Shown here: positions 7,879 through 15,558 of the stretch, one piece after another
Layout of the letters: the number at the start of each line of letters is the position of its first letter
Position numbering within the stretch: position 1 is the stretch's first letter
Assembly (NCBI GenBank): GCA_946479505.1
Contig: CAMLGC010000062.1
Coordinates: 1-15,558, forward strand
Length of the DNA: 15,558 nt
From: an uncultured Sphingomonadaceae bacterium
GTDB taxonomy: Bacteria; Pseudomonadota; Alphaproteobacteria; Sphingomonadales; Sphingomonadaceae
Reading direction: 5' to 3'
Position numbers and translations under genes: made by a program
Notes under the pieces: generated by a model
Told to the model about the DNA's origin: nothing
What the model saw: only the letters and a program-made list of their open reading frames with translations
Databases searched by the model: none

Positions 7879-8871
7879 CTAAACTGAGTCATCCGGCTGC
7901 CAAGATTCGGCATCGAGCGACTTAATGCGGTTTATGAACACGCGATAAAACTCATTCAGTCGCGCGGCGAGCCAATCATGTTGGCGAGGCCAATCCCCTT
8001 GGTCCTCGGGATCGATCTCGTTGAGTGGCGTCGATATCCGCGTGTCCTTGCCTTCGGGGAGCTCTTCCCAGTCGAGGAAGTAGCCTAGATCCGCCTCGAT
8101 TTCCGATTTTTGCGCATGCAGCAGATGGAAAAACGCTTTTGCGTTGGGGTTGGATATATACAGCTCGGCACGCACCTGCCGTTTTGGTCGCGCCATCGAA
8201 GCATTGATTCCAAAGCCGCTACGTCCCACCGAGTAAGACATCCAAGATTGTGGTTGAGGCTTGCGTTCCTTTGCCAAGGGGCCACCCTTCGCCATAAGGA
8301 CGTTTCCTAACGCGCCCCAATAGGCCAGTTGGAGCGCCTTGGTGCCGGTAAGCTCAGCATCATCAATAGCTCGCGCTGCCTGCGTGACCAGCTTGTTCCA
8401 ATTATTGGGCTTGGACACGATGTTGAAGCGGGGCGCGGCGGGGGAATCGCCGATCCGCCAAAGCTCCACCTCGACTCCAAAGAACCGGAAGGTTTCATCG
8501 GTAATACGGTTCAACCAATCGAGCGTGGATCGGTGTTCTTCAGTAAATCGGGCGGCAATCCAAACAATCGTCACGGCTTCCAAGCCGGAAGCGTAGGTCA
8601 GCAGTTGCCCCAGGTGGGAATGGTCCGTCCGCTCGAGCTGATTCTCGATCAGTACCCAGGCGTTAGTGCCGATATCCTTGCACAGTATGTCGGCGCGAAA
8701 CGGGCCAACGGCCTTCTCTTGCGCCTCTAACTCAAGCTCAAGGCCCAGCGTTTCGCCTAGCGTGAAAAGGTTCTCTTCACGCGCCAGCCACGGTGTAAAG
8801 TGCGACGACTCGCTAAGCCAAATATCGCGAAGCTCAATCTTTTCGAGCTTGCCGAGATCGTAAGCGCTCAT
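7879..8871 (-). CDS. DUF4268 protein with RecB-like nuclease signature
   Basis: This 330-residue cytoplasmic protein has no signal or membrane segment. The N-terminal part (about 30-150) carries a PD-(D/E)XK-like pattern: Asp61 in FRADIL, then Glu76-Asn-Gln78 in WVLIENQLE (Gln where Lys is usual), then Gln89-x3-Tyr93 in HLGQLLTYASG, resembling the QxxxY motif of RecB-type nucleases. The C-terminal part (about 225-315, RQVRAELYIS to FYRVFINRIK) matches my recollection of the DUF4268 domain. ATG 8871 has GGGGA upstream. Local base composition is patchy and AT-richer than neighbours (26 G/C of 60 at 8101-8160), and codon choice is less biased, suggesting transfer. No methylase, helicase or other partner is adjacent. 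Function is unknown; a nuclease or DNA-binding role, perhaps defensive, is inference only. Confidence 0.75.
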   Translation of the reverse strand: MSAYDLGKLEKIELRDIWLSESSHFTPWLAREENLFTLGETLGLELELEAQEKAVGPFRADILCKDIGTNAWVLIENQLERTDHSHLGQLLTYASGLEAVTIVWIAARFTEEHRSTLDWLNRITDETFRFFGVEVELWRIGDSPAAPRFNIVSKPNNWNKLVTQAARAIDDAELTGTKALQLAYWGALGNVLMAKGGPLAKERKPQPQSWMSYSVGRSGFGINASMARPKRQVRAELYISNPNAKAFFHLLHAQKSEIEADLGYFLDWEELPEGKDTRISTPLNEIDPEDQGDWPRQHDWLAARLNEFYRVFINRIKSLDAESWQPDDSV

Positions 8872-9189
8872 GCTTTCCCCACTGTCACACCCGTCAGATA
8901 ACCATCGGCACGAGGCAATGTAAATCTCGCAGGCGCGAAGGACTGCATCGGGAAATGCGACTAAGCAAGGGGATCACCGTCTTGGAACGATACCGGTGTC
9001 GAGACGCAGCTACCGCTGCGGCTCTCTTTCCTACAGCACCCGATCCGTGGCATGATGTTCCTGCTTTGACCTCGTCCGCTCCCTTTGCCGAAATTGACTC
9101 CCCTCTCCGGCGCCTGCCCGGTGCGTCGCGGTTTTGCGTCGACCTTACCCTGCCGCGCGGTCAAGTTAGTCAACTTCGACGCTCGAATC
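8872..9189. other. 318-bp region without a gene
   Basis: I find no coding frame with family likeness and no RNA gene. It holds the upstream region of the DUF4268 gene, whose promoter I cannot assign (TTTACA at 8924-8919 with only a poor -10). It also holds a near-palindrome GATACCGGTGTC (8989-9000), a small hairpin CGCAGC-TACC-GCTGCG (9005-9020), and AAGTT-AGTC-AACTT (9163-9176) just before moeA. Composition changes from mixed to GC-rich across it, consistent with an insertion boundary. Confidence 0.5.
9163..9176. promoter_or_regulatory. Inverted repeat AAGTT-N4-AACTT upstream of moeA
   Basis: A 5-bp inverted repeat with 4-base spacer lies 14 bases before the chosen moeA start, flanked by GTC on the left and GAC one base further on the right. 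It could be an operator or a small mRNA hairpin. Evidence is weak. Confidence 0.25.
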
Positions 9190-10377
9190 GTGCCTGATCC
9201 CCTCCTCCCGGTCGCCGAAGCGCAGGCGCGCCTCTTCGCGATGGCGCCGCGCGTCGACGCCGAGACGGTCCCGCTGCGCGACGTGGCCGGCCGCTGGGCC
9301 GCCGCCGAGGTGCGCGCCCGCCGCACCCAGCCCGCGGCCGATCTCTCGGCGATGGACGGCTATGCGATCCGCTTCGCCGATCTCCCCGGCCCCTTCCGCC
9401 TGATCGGCGAGAGCGCCGCCGGGCATCCCTTCACCGGTGCGGTCGGCACGGGCGAGACGGTGCGCATCTCGACCGGCGCCGCGCTCCCCGCCCGCGCCGA
9501 CACCATCCTCGTCCAGGAAGAGGCCGCGCGTGAAAGCGACCGCATCCTCCTCACCGGCGAAGGCCCTCCGCACCGCGGCCGCAACGTTCGCCCCAAAGGA
9601 CTCGATTTCAGCGAGGGCGACCTCCTCATCGCCCCCGGCGCGCGGATCACCCCTGCCCGTCTCGCGCTCGCGGCCACCGGCGGCCACGCCACCCTCCCCG
9701 TCAACCGCCGCCTCCGCGTCGCGACGCTCGCCACCGGCGACGAATTGGTCCCACCTGGCGCCCCGACCGCGGGCCTCCAGCTCCCCGAATCGAATACGCT
9801 CATGGTCGTCGCGTTGCTCGCCGATCTGCCTGTGGAGCTGGTCGAACTCGGTATCGTCCCCGATCGGCTCGACGCCCTGCGCGCCACCTTCGCCGCGATC
9901 AGCGCCGATCTGATCGTCACCACCGGCGGCGCGTCGGTCGGCGATCACGACCTTATCCGCCCCGCGCTCGAGGCGGCGGGCGGCACCATCGATTACTGGC
10001 GAATCGCGCTGCGCCCCGGAAAGCCGATGCTCGCCGGACGGCTCGGCGATGCAGTCGTGCTCGGCCTTCCCGGCAACCCGGTCTCGTCGTTCGTCACCGC
10101 CTTGCTCTTCGTCCGCCCGCTGATCGCCGCGATGGCGGGCGCCGCCGATCCGCTCCCCCGCACTGCGGCCGCGACCCTTGGCGAGGACCTTCCCGCCAAT
10201 GGCGCGCGCATCGATTATCTGCGTGCCGAGCTGCGCGATGGCTGCGCCTATGCCTCGACGATCCAGGACAGCTCGATGCTCGCGACGCTCGCCCGCGCGA
10301 GCTGCCTGATCGTCCGCCGACCCGATGCGCCGCTCGCCCGCAAGGGCGAAACCGTGGACATCCTGCCGCTCGCTTGA
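9190..10377 (+). CDS. moeA: Molybdopterin molybdotransferase
   Basis: MoeA inserts molybdate into adenylylated molybdopterin, the last step of basic molybdenum cofactor synthesis in the cytoplasm. With the GTG start at 9190 the protein has 395 residues, the usual length. Motifs are [11 protein letters not shown] (5-15), SAMDGYAIR (53-61, Asp56), [11 protein letters not shown] (244-254, Asp252), RPGKPMLAG (275-283) and [12 protein letters not shown] (291-302), followed by the C-terminal beta domain. The frame stays open upstream to TTG 9085, but those 35 residues do not resemble MoeA, so the family-like start [11 protein letters not shown] is preferred even though no clear ribosome binding site precedes it. 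Its TGA stop lies inside the -35 of the lexA promoter. The usual sphingomonad upstream neighbour moaC is absent here. Confidence 0.93.
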   Translation: MPDPLLPVAEAQARLFAMAPRVDAETVPLRDVAGRWAAAEVRARRTQPAADLSAMDGYAIRFADLPGPFRLIGESAAGHPFTGAVGTGETVRISTGAALPARADTILVQEEAARESDRILLTGEGPPHRGRNVRPKGLDFSEGDLLIAPGARITPARLALAATGGHATLPVNRRLRVATLATGDELVPPGAPTAGLQLPESNTLMVVALLADLPVELVELGIVPDRLDALRATFAAISADLIVTTGGASVGDHDLIRPALEAAGGTIDYWRIALRPGKPMLAGRLGDAVVLGLPGNPVSSFVTALLFVRPLIAAMAGAADPLPRTAAATLGEDLPANGARIDYLRAELRDGCAYASTIQDSSMLATLARASCLIVRRPDAPLARKGETVDILPLA

Positions 10378-10402
10378 CAGGCCCACGAACATTTCATAAA
10401 CG
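10374..10402 (+). promoter_or_regulatory. lexA promoter
   Basis: A perfect -35 TTGACA (10374-10379) contains the moeA stop codon. Candidate -10 elements are CATAAA (10395-10400, spacer 15) or TAAACG (10397-10402, spacer 17); both sit directly against the SOS box. Which -10 is used cannot be decided from sequence. Confidence 0.6.
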
Positions 10403-10416
10403 TTCCGTGTCTGTTC
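10402..10416 (+). promoter_or_regulatory. SOS box (LexA operator), GTTC-N7-GTTC
   Basis: The sequence GTTCCGTGTCTGTTC exactly matches the alphaproteobacterial LexA site GTTC-N7-GTTC. It lies between the -10 and the ribosome binding site of lexA, implying autorepression. An inverted GAAC half-site lies upstream at 10387-10390. Confidence 0.85.
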
Positions 10417-10433
10417 CTTGGGAGGACTTCGGA

Positions 10434-11111
10434 ATGCTGACCGCCAAACAGCACGAGCTCATCTGCTTCATCCACGATCGCCTCGCCGAAACCGGCGTCT
10501 CCCCTTCGTTCGAGGAGATGAAGGACGCGCTCGACCTCAAGTCCAAGTCGGGCGTCCACCGCCTCATCAGCGCGCTCGAGGAACGCCAGTTCATCCGCCG
10601 CCTGCCCAACCGCGCCCGCGCGCTCGAGGTGGTGCGCATGCCCGAGCGGCCCACGCCCTCGCGCAAGGGCGTCGGGCGCATCCTGCCCAAGGCGCCCGTG
10701 GTCCGTCTCGTGCCCGAGCCTGCCAACGACGTCCTCGAAATCCCCCTCCACGGCCGCATCGCCGCGGGCATGCCGATCGAGGCGATCGAGGGCCAGTCGA
10801 CGCTCTCGGTGCCCGCCGCGTTGCTCGGTAACGGCGATCATTACGCGCTCGAGGTCGCGGGCGATTCGATGGTCGAGGCGGGCATTCTCGACGGCGATTA
10901 TGCGCTGATCCGCCGCACGGAGGTGGCGCGGGATGGCGAGATCGTCGTGGCGTTGGTCGACGAGAGCGAGGCGACGCTCAAATATTTCCGCCGCGAAGGT
11001 GCGATGGTTCGCCTCGATCCCGCCAACCGCGCCTATGATCCCCAGCGCTACGCCCCTGCCCAGGTGCGCGTCCAGGGCCGGCTCGCGGGATTGCTGCGCC
11101 GCTACGACTGA
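10434..11111 (+). CDS. lexA: LexA repressor / autoprotease
   Basis: LexA is the SOS-response repressor; RecA filaments trigger its self-cleavage. The 225-residue protein starts [17 protein letters not shown] and has the winged helix-turn-helix DNA-binding domain (about 1-65, with [23 protein letters not shown]), a linker rich in Pro and basic residues (66-95), and the S24 protease domain. The cleavage bond is Ala111-Gly112 in [11 protein letters not shown]. The catalytic dyad is Ser145 (GDSMVEAG) and Lys183 (EATLKYF). ATG 10434 has GGGAGG 8 bases upstream; the in-frame TTG at 10374 lies in the promoter and is rejected. The SOS box upstream implies autoregulation. Its 3' end overlaps that of comEC by 10 bp. 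Confidence 0.97.
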   Translation: MLTAKQHELICFIHDRLAETGVSPSFEEMKDALDLKSKSGVHRLISALEERQFIRRLPNRARALEVVRMPERPTPSRKGVGRILPKAPVVRLVPEPANDVLEIPLHGRIAAGMPIEAIEGQSTLSVPAALLGNGDHYALEVAGDSMVEAGILDGDYALIRRTEVARDGEIVVALVDESEATLKYFRREGAMVRLDPANRAYDPQRYAPAQVRVQGRLAGLLRRYD

Positions 11112-13264
11112 CGCTTGCGCCAGGGCGGCGCGACCGTCGGCGGGTCGCGCCATGGCTGCTCGGCGCCGGGCCGCTCGACGGTCACGATCCGTCCGGTCGC
11201 CAGCGTGATCGCGACGCCGCCCGTCCGCGCGAGCGTCGAGCGGTCGAGCTTGAGCCAGTGCGGGGTGCATGCCTCGGGCAGCCGCCGCTCGCTCACCACA
11301 ATGTCGGCATTGCGGCAGGCGCGGATCAGGTCGAGATAGTCGAGGAAAGTGTCGCTCCGCGTCGCGACGATCTGCCACGTCCGGCCGCCGGCCTCGCGAT
11401 CCGCGAAGCAGATGTCGCGGCTGCACCGCGCGAAACGCTGTTCGGAGAGCGCGAGCGGCTCCTCCTCGATGCCGCTGTTCTCGGCGAGCATCGAGCGCGT
11501 ATAATCGCCCGCCCGCTCGCGCAGCAGCGCCAGCCCGCCCTCCGGTGTGGCGATCGCCAGATGCCGGCCGTCGCCGGTGACGAGCAGGTCGGGCGCGGGC
11601 GTCAGCGCTGCCCACATCGCGCCCACCAGGATCGGCACGATCCCGAGCCGCCGCCATCTGGTCCGCCACAAGGCGATCCACAGCCCGCCGCCGACCATCA
11701 GCGCAAACGCGCCGTCGGGCATCGCCGGCAGCATCGCGCTCGCGCCCGGCGCGCCGGCGACCGTATGCGCAATCCACAGCAGCAGGCGAAGCGCCTGCCC
11801 CGCCACCCACCAGGATGGCGCCCCCAGCCCCGCCAGGTCGAACAGCAATGCCAGTGCCTCGGCCGGCATGACGATGAAGGTCGTCAACGGAATAGCGACA
11901 ATATTGGCGAGCGCCCCGTACAACCCCGATCGGTGGAAATGATACAGCGCGATCGGCGCGAGCGCGGCCTCGACGAGAATGCCGGTCATCAGCAGCGACA
12001 GCAGCCCCCGTCCCAACCGCCGTACCAACCCGTCGCCACGCGCCGCGGACCACGCCCGCACCCGCGGATGCTCATGCAGCGCGATGATCGCCGTCACCGC
12101 CGCGAACGATAGCTGGAAGCTCGGCCCCGCCAGCGATTCGGGCAGCACCAGCAGCACGAGCAACGCCCCCGCCGCGACCAGCCGTAGCGTCAGCGCCTCG
12201 CGCCCCATCGCCATCGCGAGCAGCACCAGCAACGCTGCGACGCACGACCGGATCGTCGGCACCTCGGCACCCGTCAGCCACGTATAGCCCACCGCTGCCA
12301 GCGCTCCCGCGCCGGCCGCGACCAGAGGCAATCGCAGTCTCAACGCGAGATAGGGGCTCAGCGAGAGTGTCTTCAGAACGACCAGCATCACCGCACCGAC
12401 CACCGCCGTCACGTGGAGTCCGCTGATCGAGAGCAGGTGCGCCAGCCCCGCGCGGCGCATCGCCTCGGCGTCCTCGTCGCTGATGGCGCCGCGGTCGCCC
12501 GTCGCAAGCGTCGCCGCGATCGCGCCGGCGCTACCGCCCACCTCGTTTTGAATGTGGCTCGACAGCCGCGCCCGCAATCCGGCGCCCGGCGATGCCGCGG
12601 GCGTCACCACCGTCACCGGCGCGAACGCGCGCCCGGTTGCGCCCAGCCGGTCGAACCACGCAACGCGGGCAAAGTCGTAAGCGCCGGGCACCGCCGCTTT
12701 CGGTGGCGGCATGAACCAGCCGCGCAGCCGGATCACCGCGCCCGCGGCTAGCCCTGTCGGCACGTCCTTTTCGGCGATGTTGGCGCGGACGTGCGGCGGC
12801 ATCCCCTCTGCATCGATCGGCGCCAGCCGCACGCGCACCAACTCGCGCGCCGGCAGCGGCTCGACTGCCTCGACCCGCGCGGCGAAGGTGGCCACCGTCG
12901 GATGCGCAAGCACCGGCGCAGCCACCCGCTCCGCGCGCCACCAGACCAGCCCCAGGCCGATCGCCGCCGCCACCGCGCCGACTGCGAGCGCGTGCCCCGC
13001 CCTGCCTCCGCGGCTCACTGCCACCGCAAGCAGCGCAACCGCCGCCAGCACCAGCACCGCCGCTATCCAGCGCCGCGGATCGGGGAGCACGAACCACAAG
13101 GCGACCCCGCCGCCGAGCGCCACTGGAAGCCATAAGGGAAGCTGATCGCGCTCCGCCTCGAGCCAGGTTTCGAGGCCGTTTCGCGCCCGCTCGAACGCCC
13201 GCGCCGCCGCGATTTGAAGCGGCCGAAATGCCGTGCTAGGGGCGTCCGCGGCTGAACTGGCCAT
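11102..13264 (-). CDS. comEC: ComEC/Rec2 family DNA uptake channel
   Basis: This polytopic inner-membrane protein is expected to form the channel for single-stranded DNA entry during natural transformation. The 720 residues begin at ATG 13264. The N-terminal part has hydrophobic segments (about 43-110), then the soluble OB-like DUF4131 region (about 120-220). The competence domain (about 236-510) is signalled by [31 protein letters not shown] (from about 255) and many membrane segments, for example [16 protein letters not shown]. The C-terminal part (about 550-698) corresponds to the metallo-beta-lactamase-like region, but I see no HxHxDH metal motif. An upstream extension to 13495 would run into gltX and is not ComEC-like. 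It is convergent with lexA and head-to-head with gltX, 28 bases apart. The family is clear; competence of this strain is not shown. Confidence 0.92.
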   Translation of the reverse strand: MASSAADAPSTAFRPLQIAAARAFERARNGLETWLEAERDQLPLWLPVALGGGVALWFVLPDPRRWIAAVLVLAAVALLAVAVSRGGRAGHALAVGAVAAAIGLGLVWWRAERVAAPVLAHPTVATFAARVEAVEPLPARELVRVRLAPIDAEGMPPHVRANIAEKDVPTGLAAGAVIRLRGWFMPPPKAAVPGAYDFARVAWFDRLGATGRAFAPVTVVTPAASPGAGLRARLSSHIQNEVGGSAGAIAATLATGDRGAISDEDAEAMRRAGLAHLLSISGLHVTAVVGAVMLVVLKTLSLSPYLALRLRLPLVAAGAGALAAVGYTWLTGAEVPTIRSCVAALLVLLAMAMGREALTLRLVAAGALLVLLVLPESLAGPSFQLSFAAVTAIIALHEHPRVRAWSAARGDGLVRRLGRGLLSLLMTGILVEAALAPIALYHFHRSGLYGALANIVAIPLTTFIVMPAEALALLFDLAGLGAPSWWVAGQALRLLLWIAHTVAGAPGASAMLPAMPDGAFALMVGGGLWIALWRTRWRRLGIVPILVGAMWAALTPAPDLLVTGDGRHLAIATPEGGLALLRERAGDYTRSMLAENSGIEEEPLALSEQRFARCSRDICFADREAGGRTWQIVATRSDTFLDYLDLIRACRNADIVVSERRLPEACTPHWLKLDRSTLARTGGVAITLATGRIVTVERPGAEQPWRDPPTVAPPWRKRQS
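13214..13242 (+). promoter_or_regulatory. Possible gltX promoter inside comEC
   Basis: TTGAAGC (13214-13220) and GCTAGGGG (13235-13242), 14 bases apart, partly match the Caulobacter housekeeping pattern TTGACgS-N10-14-GCTAnAWC. The promoter would lie in the first codons of the oppositely oriented comEC gene, as the 28-base gap between the two starts is too short to hold one. Confidence 0.45.
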
Positions 13265-13292
13265 CCTTTTTCCAGCTTGGGAGCAGGCGCGG

Positions 13293-14729
13293 TTGAGCGC
13301 AAGGTCTGAAAACGGCGAGGTGGTGACACGCTTCGCCCCGTCGCCGACGGGTTTCCTCCATATCGGGGGGGCGCGCACCGCGCTCTTCAACTGGCTCTTC
13401 GCCCGCCACCACGGCGGTCGCTTCCTGTTGCGCATCGAGGATACCGATCGCGCGCGCTCGACCCAGGCGGCGATCGACGCGATTCTCGACGGCATGCGTT
13501 GGCTCGGTCTCGATTGGGACGGCGACGCGGTCCACCAGGCCGCGCGCGCCGATCGCCATGCCGAGGTTGCGCGTCAGCTCCTCGCCGCTGGGCACGCCTA
13601 CAAATGCTACGCGACCCCCGAGGAGCTCACAGCCCTGCGCGAAGAGCAGCGCGCCGCCGGCAAGCCGATCCGCTACGATGGCCGCTGGCGGGATTGCGAT
13701 CCGGCCGATGCACCCGAGGGCGCGCCTTACGTCGTCCGCCTCAAGGCCCCGCGCGAGGGCGCGACGACGATCGCCGATCGCGTTCAGGGCGAAGTCACCG
13801 TCCAGAACAGCGAAATCGATGATTTCGTCCTCCTCCGCTCGGACGGCACGCCGACCTATATGCTCGCGGTGGTGGTCGACGATCGCGATATGGGCGTCAC
13901 CCACGTCATCCGCGGCGACGACCATCTGAACAACGCCTTCCGCCAGCTCCCGATCATGCGCGCCATGCAGGAGATAGAGGGGGGCTGGCCCGAGCCGGTT
14001 TACGCCCACATCCCGCTGATCCACGGCTCGGACGGCGCCAAGCTTTCGAAGCGCCACGGCGCGCTCGGTGTCGATGCCTATCGCGACGAGCTCGGGATCC
14101 TGCCCGAGGCGCTCGACAACTATCTCCTCCGGCTCGGCTGGGGGCATGGTGACGACGAGATCATCAGCCGCGCGCAGGCGATCGAATGGTTTGCTCTCGA
14201 CGCCGTCGGCAAATCGCCCTCGCGCTTCGACATCAAAAAGCTCGAAAGCCTCAACGGCCACTATATCCGCGAGGCCGACGACGCGCGCCTCGCCGGCCTG
14301 GTCGCCGAACGTCTGGGGCTGGATCTTACCGCCGATCAGCGCGCGTTATTGCAGCGCAGCATGCCTTCCTTGAAGTCGCGCGCCGCCAATCTGCTGGAGC
14401 TGGCGGACGGCGCGCAATTCCTTTTTCGCACCCGCCCGCTTGCGTTGGACGACTCGGCTGCCGATCTGCTAGGGGGCGACGCACCCAGGCTGCTCGCGCG
14501 CGTGCATGATGCGCTCGCGGCGCTCGACCAATGGAATGCCGAGGCGATCGAGGCCGCGGTGCGCTCGGTGGCCGAGACCGAGGGCGTCAAGCTGGGCGCG
14601 GTCGCGCAACCGCTGCGCGCCGCGCTCACCGGACGGCGGACCTCGCCCGGCATTTTCGACGTGCTCGAGCTGCTGGGGCGCGACGAGAGTCTCGGGCGTA
14701 TCGCCGACCGAGCCGCGTCGGGCGCATGA
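13293..14729 (+). CDS. gltX: Glutamyl-tRNA synthetase
   Basis: This class I aminoacyl-tRNA synthetase charges tRNA-Glu with glutamate in the cytoplasm. Motifs are [23 protein letters not shown], with the HIGH-type HIGG at 23-26, [22 protein letters not shown], and the KMSKS-type KLSKRHG (Lys250-Lys253), then the helical anticodon-binding domain to the end. I chose TTG 13293 because GGGAG lies 9 bases upstream and because relatives, as I recall them, carry about ten residues before VVTRF. GTG 13320 or 13323 are alternatives without a well-placed ribosome binding site. The protein would have 478 residues, normal for the family. gltA follows after 24 bases, so the two may be cotranscribed. Alphaproteobacteria often have a second GluRS; this one looks like the main type. 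Confidence 0.95.
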   Translation: MSARSENGEVVTRFAPSPTGFLHIGGARTALFNWLFARHHGGRFLLRIEDTDRARSTQAAIDAILDGMRWLGLDWDGDAVHQAARADRHAEVARQLLAAGHAYKCYATPEELTALREEQRAAGKPIRYDGRWRDCDPADAPEGAPYVVRLKAPREGATTIADRVQGEVTVQNSEIDDFVLLRSDGTPTYMLAVVVDDRDMGVTHVIRGDDHLNNAFRQLPIMRAMQEIEGGWPEPVYAHIPLIHGSDGAKLSKRHGALGVDAYRDELGILPEALDNYLLRLGWGHGDDEIISRAQAIEWFALDAVGKSPSRFDIKKLESLNGHYIREADDARLAGLVAERLGLDLTADQRALLQRSMPSLKSRAANLLELADGAQFLFRTRPLALDDSAADLLGGDAPRLLARVHDALAALDQWNAEAIEAAVRSVAETEGVKLGAVAQPLRAALTGRRTSPGIFDVLELLGRDESLGRIADRAASGA

Positions 14730-14753
14730 AGAATACACAAGAAAGGAAGCCGC

Positions 14754-15558
14754 ATGAGTGACACCGCCAAGCTGAGCGTGGAGGGCAACGATTATCAGTA
14801 TCCGGTACTCTCGGGCACGGTCGGTCCCGATGTCATCGACATCCGCAAGCTCTACGCCCAAACCGGCGAGTTCACCTACGATCCCGGCTTCACCTCGACC
14901 GCCAGCTGCGAATCCGCGCTCACCTATATCGATGGCGGCAAGGGCATCCTGCTCCACCGGGGCTATCCGATCGATCAGCTCGCCGAGCGGTCGACCTTCA
15001 TGGAGGTCGCCTACCTGCTCCTGAACGGTGAACTGCCGAAGTCGGACGAGCTCGACACCTTCGCCCATACGATCACGCGCCACACGATGCTGCACGAACA
15101 GCTCGCGACCTTCTATCGCGGCTTCCGGCGCGATGCCCACCCGATGGCGATCATGTGCGGCGTGGTCGGCGCGCTCTCGGCCTTCTACCACGATTCTACC
15201 GACATCGCGGATCCGCAGCAGCGGATGATCGCCAGCCATCGCCTGATTGCCAAGATGCCGACCATCGCCGCGATGGCCTACAAATACTCGATCGGCCAGC
15301 CCTTCCTCTACCCGCAGAACGAGCTCAGCTACACGGGCAACTTCCTGCGCATGACCTTCGGCGTGCCGGCCGAGGAATATGAGATCGATCCCGTGGTCGA
15401 AAAGGCGATGGACACGATCTTCATCCTCCATGCCGATCACGAGCAGAACGCCTCGACCTCGACCGTGCGGCTCGCGGGCTCGTCGGGCGCGAACCCGTTC
15501 GCGTGCATCGCGGCGGGCATCGCCTGCCTGTGGGGCCCGGCGCATGGCGGCGCCAACG
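14754..15558 (+). CDS. gltA: Citrate synthase, type II (3' end beyond window)
   Basis: Citrate synthase condenses acetyl-CoA with oxaloacetate, the entry step of the TCA cycle. The window holds 268 codons, about 60 percent of a typical 430-residue protein. The sequence starts [11 protein letters not shown] and contains GDFTYDPGF-like ([20 protein letters not shown]), [27 protein letters not shown] with the substrate-binding His229, and [11 protein letters not shown] with catalytic His264; the window ends there. The catalytic Asp lies outside. It is of the hexameric bacterial type that is commonly inhibited by NADH, but the allosteric behaviour cannot be read here. AAGGAAG precedes ATG 14754 by about 5 bases. 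It sits directly downstream of gltX on the same strand. Confidence 0.97.
   Translation, partial: MSDTAKLSVEGNDYQYPVLSGTVGPDVIDIRKLYAQTGEFTYDPGFTSTASCESALTYIDGGKGILLHRGYPIDQLAERSTFMEVAYLLLNGELPKSDELDTFAHTITRHTMLHEQLATFYRGFRRDAHPMAIMCGVVGALSAFYHDSTDIADPQQRMIASHRLIAKMPTIAAMAYKYSIGQPFLYPQNELSYTGNFLRMTFGVPAEEYEIDPVVEKAMDTIFILHADHEQNASTSTVRLAGSSGANPFACIAAGIACLWGPAHGGAN

Noticed and set aside
7879..8871. DUF4268 gene as part of a restriction-modification or other multi-gene defence system
   Set aside because: No methyltransferase, helicase, ATPase or toxin-antitoxin gene lies next to it; the neighbours are an arabinofuranosidase and moeA.
9005..9020. Hairpin CGCAGC-TACC-GCTGCG as a terminator
   Set aside because: The stem is only 6 bp with no T run, and no gene ends just upstream of it on either strand.
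10374..10433. Upstream TTG start for lexA
   Set aside because: This stretch is the promoter and SOS box. ATG 10434 has a strong ribosome binding site and the canonical LexA N-terminus.
13265..13495. Upstream extension of comEC to 13495
   Set aside because: It would overlap the HIGH-motif region of gltX, and the added residues lack ComEC likeness. ATG 13264 gives a normal N-terminus.

Overview
The window reads as part of a Sphingomonas-like (Sphingomonadales, Alphaproteobacteria) chromosome. The evidence is high GC with strong C/G bias at third codon positions, a large TonB-dependent receptor of the Caulobacter/Xanthomonas type, promoter elements of the Caulobacter TTGAC...GCTA kind, a GTTC-N7-GTTC SOS box in front of lexA, and the gene order moeA-lexA-comEC-gltX-gltA, which I recall as a conserved sphingomonad block.

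Positions 1-7804 are a plant cell-wall arabinan utilisation locus. On the minus strand a TonB-dependent receptor (713-3574) is followed by a lipoprotein GH43 endo-arabinanase (651 down to 1, running off the window). Divergent from them, on the plus strand, are a secreted GH51 alpha-L-arabinofuranosidase (3918-5471) and a Tat-signal GH127-type beta-L-arabinofuranosidase (5471-7804), overlapping by one base. The likely scheme is: the surface lipoprotein cuts arabinan, the receptor imports oligomers, and the two periplasmic enzymes release L-arabinose from alpha and beta linkages. The 343-bp divergent promoter region carries an identical 10-mer just downstream of both predicted -10 elements, a third partial copy, and a LacI-type palindrome over one -35. 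This looks like shared induction. No regulator, inner-membrane transporter or arabinose catabolic gene is in the window.

Positions 7805-9189 hold a gene of different composition: a minus-strand DUF4268 protein (7879-8871) with a RecB-like nuclease signature, then about 318 bp with no gene. It looks like an acquired single-gene islet of unknown, possibly DNA-related, role.

Positions 9190-15558 are housekeeping genes: moeA (molybdopterin molybdotransferase), lexA (SOS repressor, autoregulated through an SOS box), comEC on the minus strand (DNA uptake channel), gltX (glutamyl-tRNA synthetase) and gltA (citrate synthase, cut by the window end just after its second catalytic His). Several translation starts were set here by homology or ribosome binding site rather than by the longest open frame: moeA GTG, gltX TTG, comEC internal ATG.

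I saw no tRNA, rRNA, CRISPR array, transposase, integrase or origin. No strong candidate for a wholly new multi-gene system is visible. The most interesting items are the shared operator of the arabinan locus and the lone DUF4268 nuclease-like gene.
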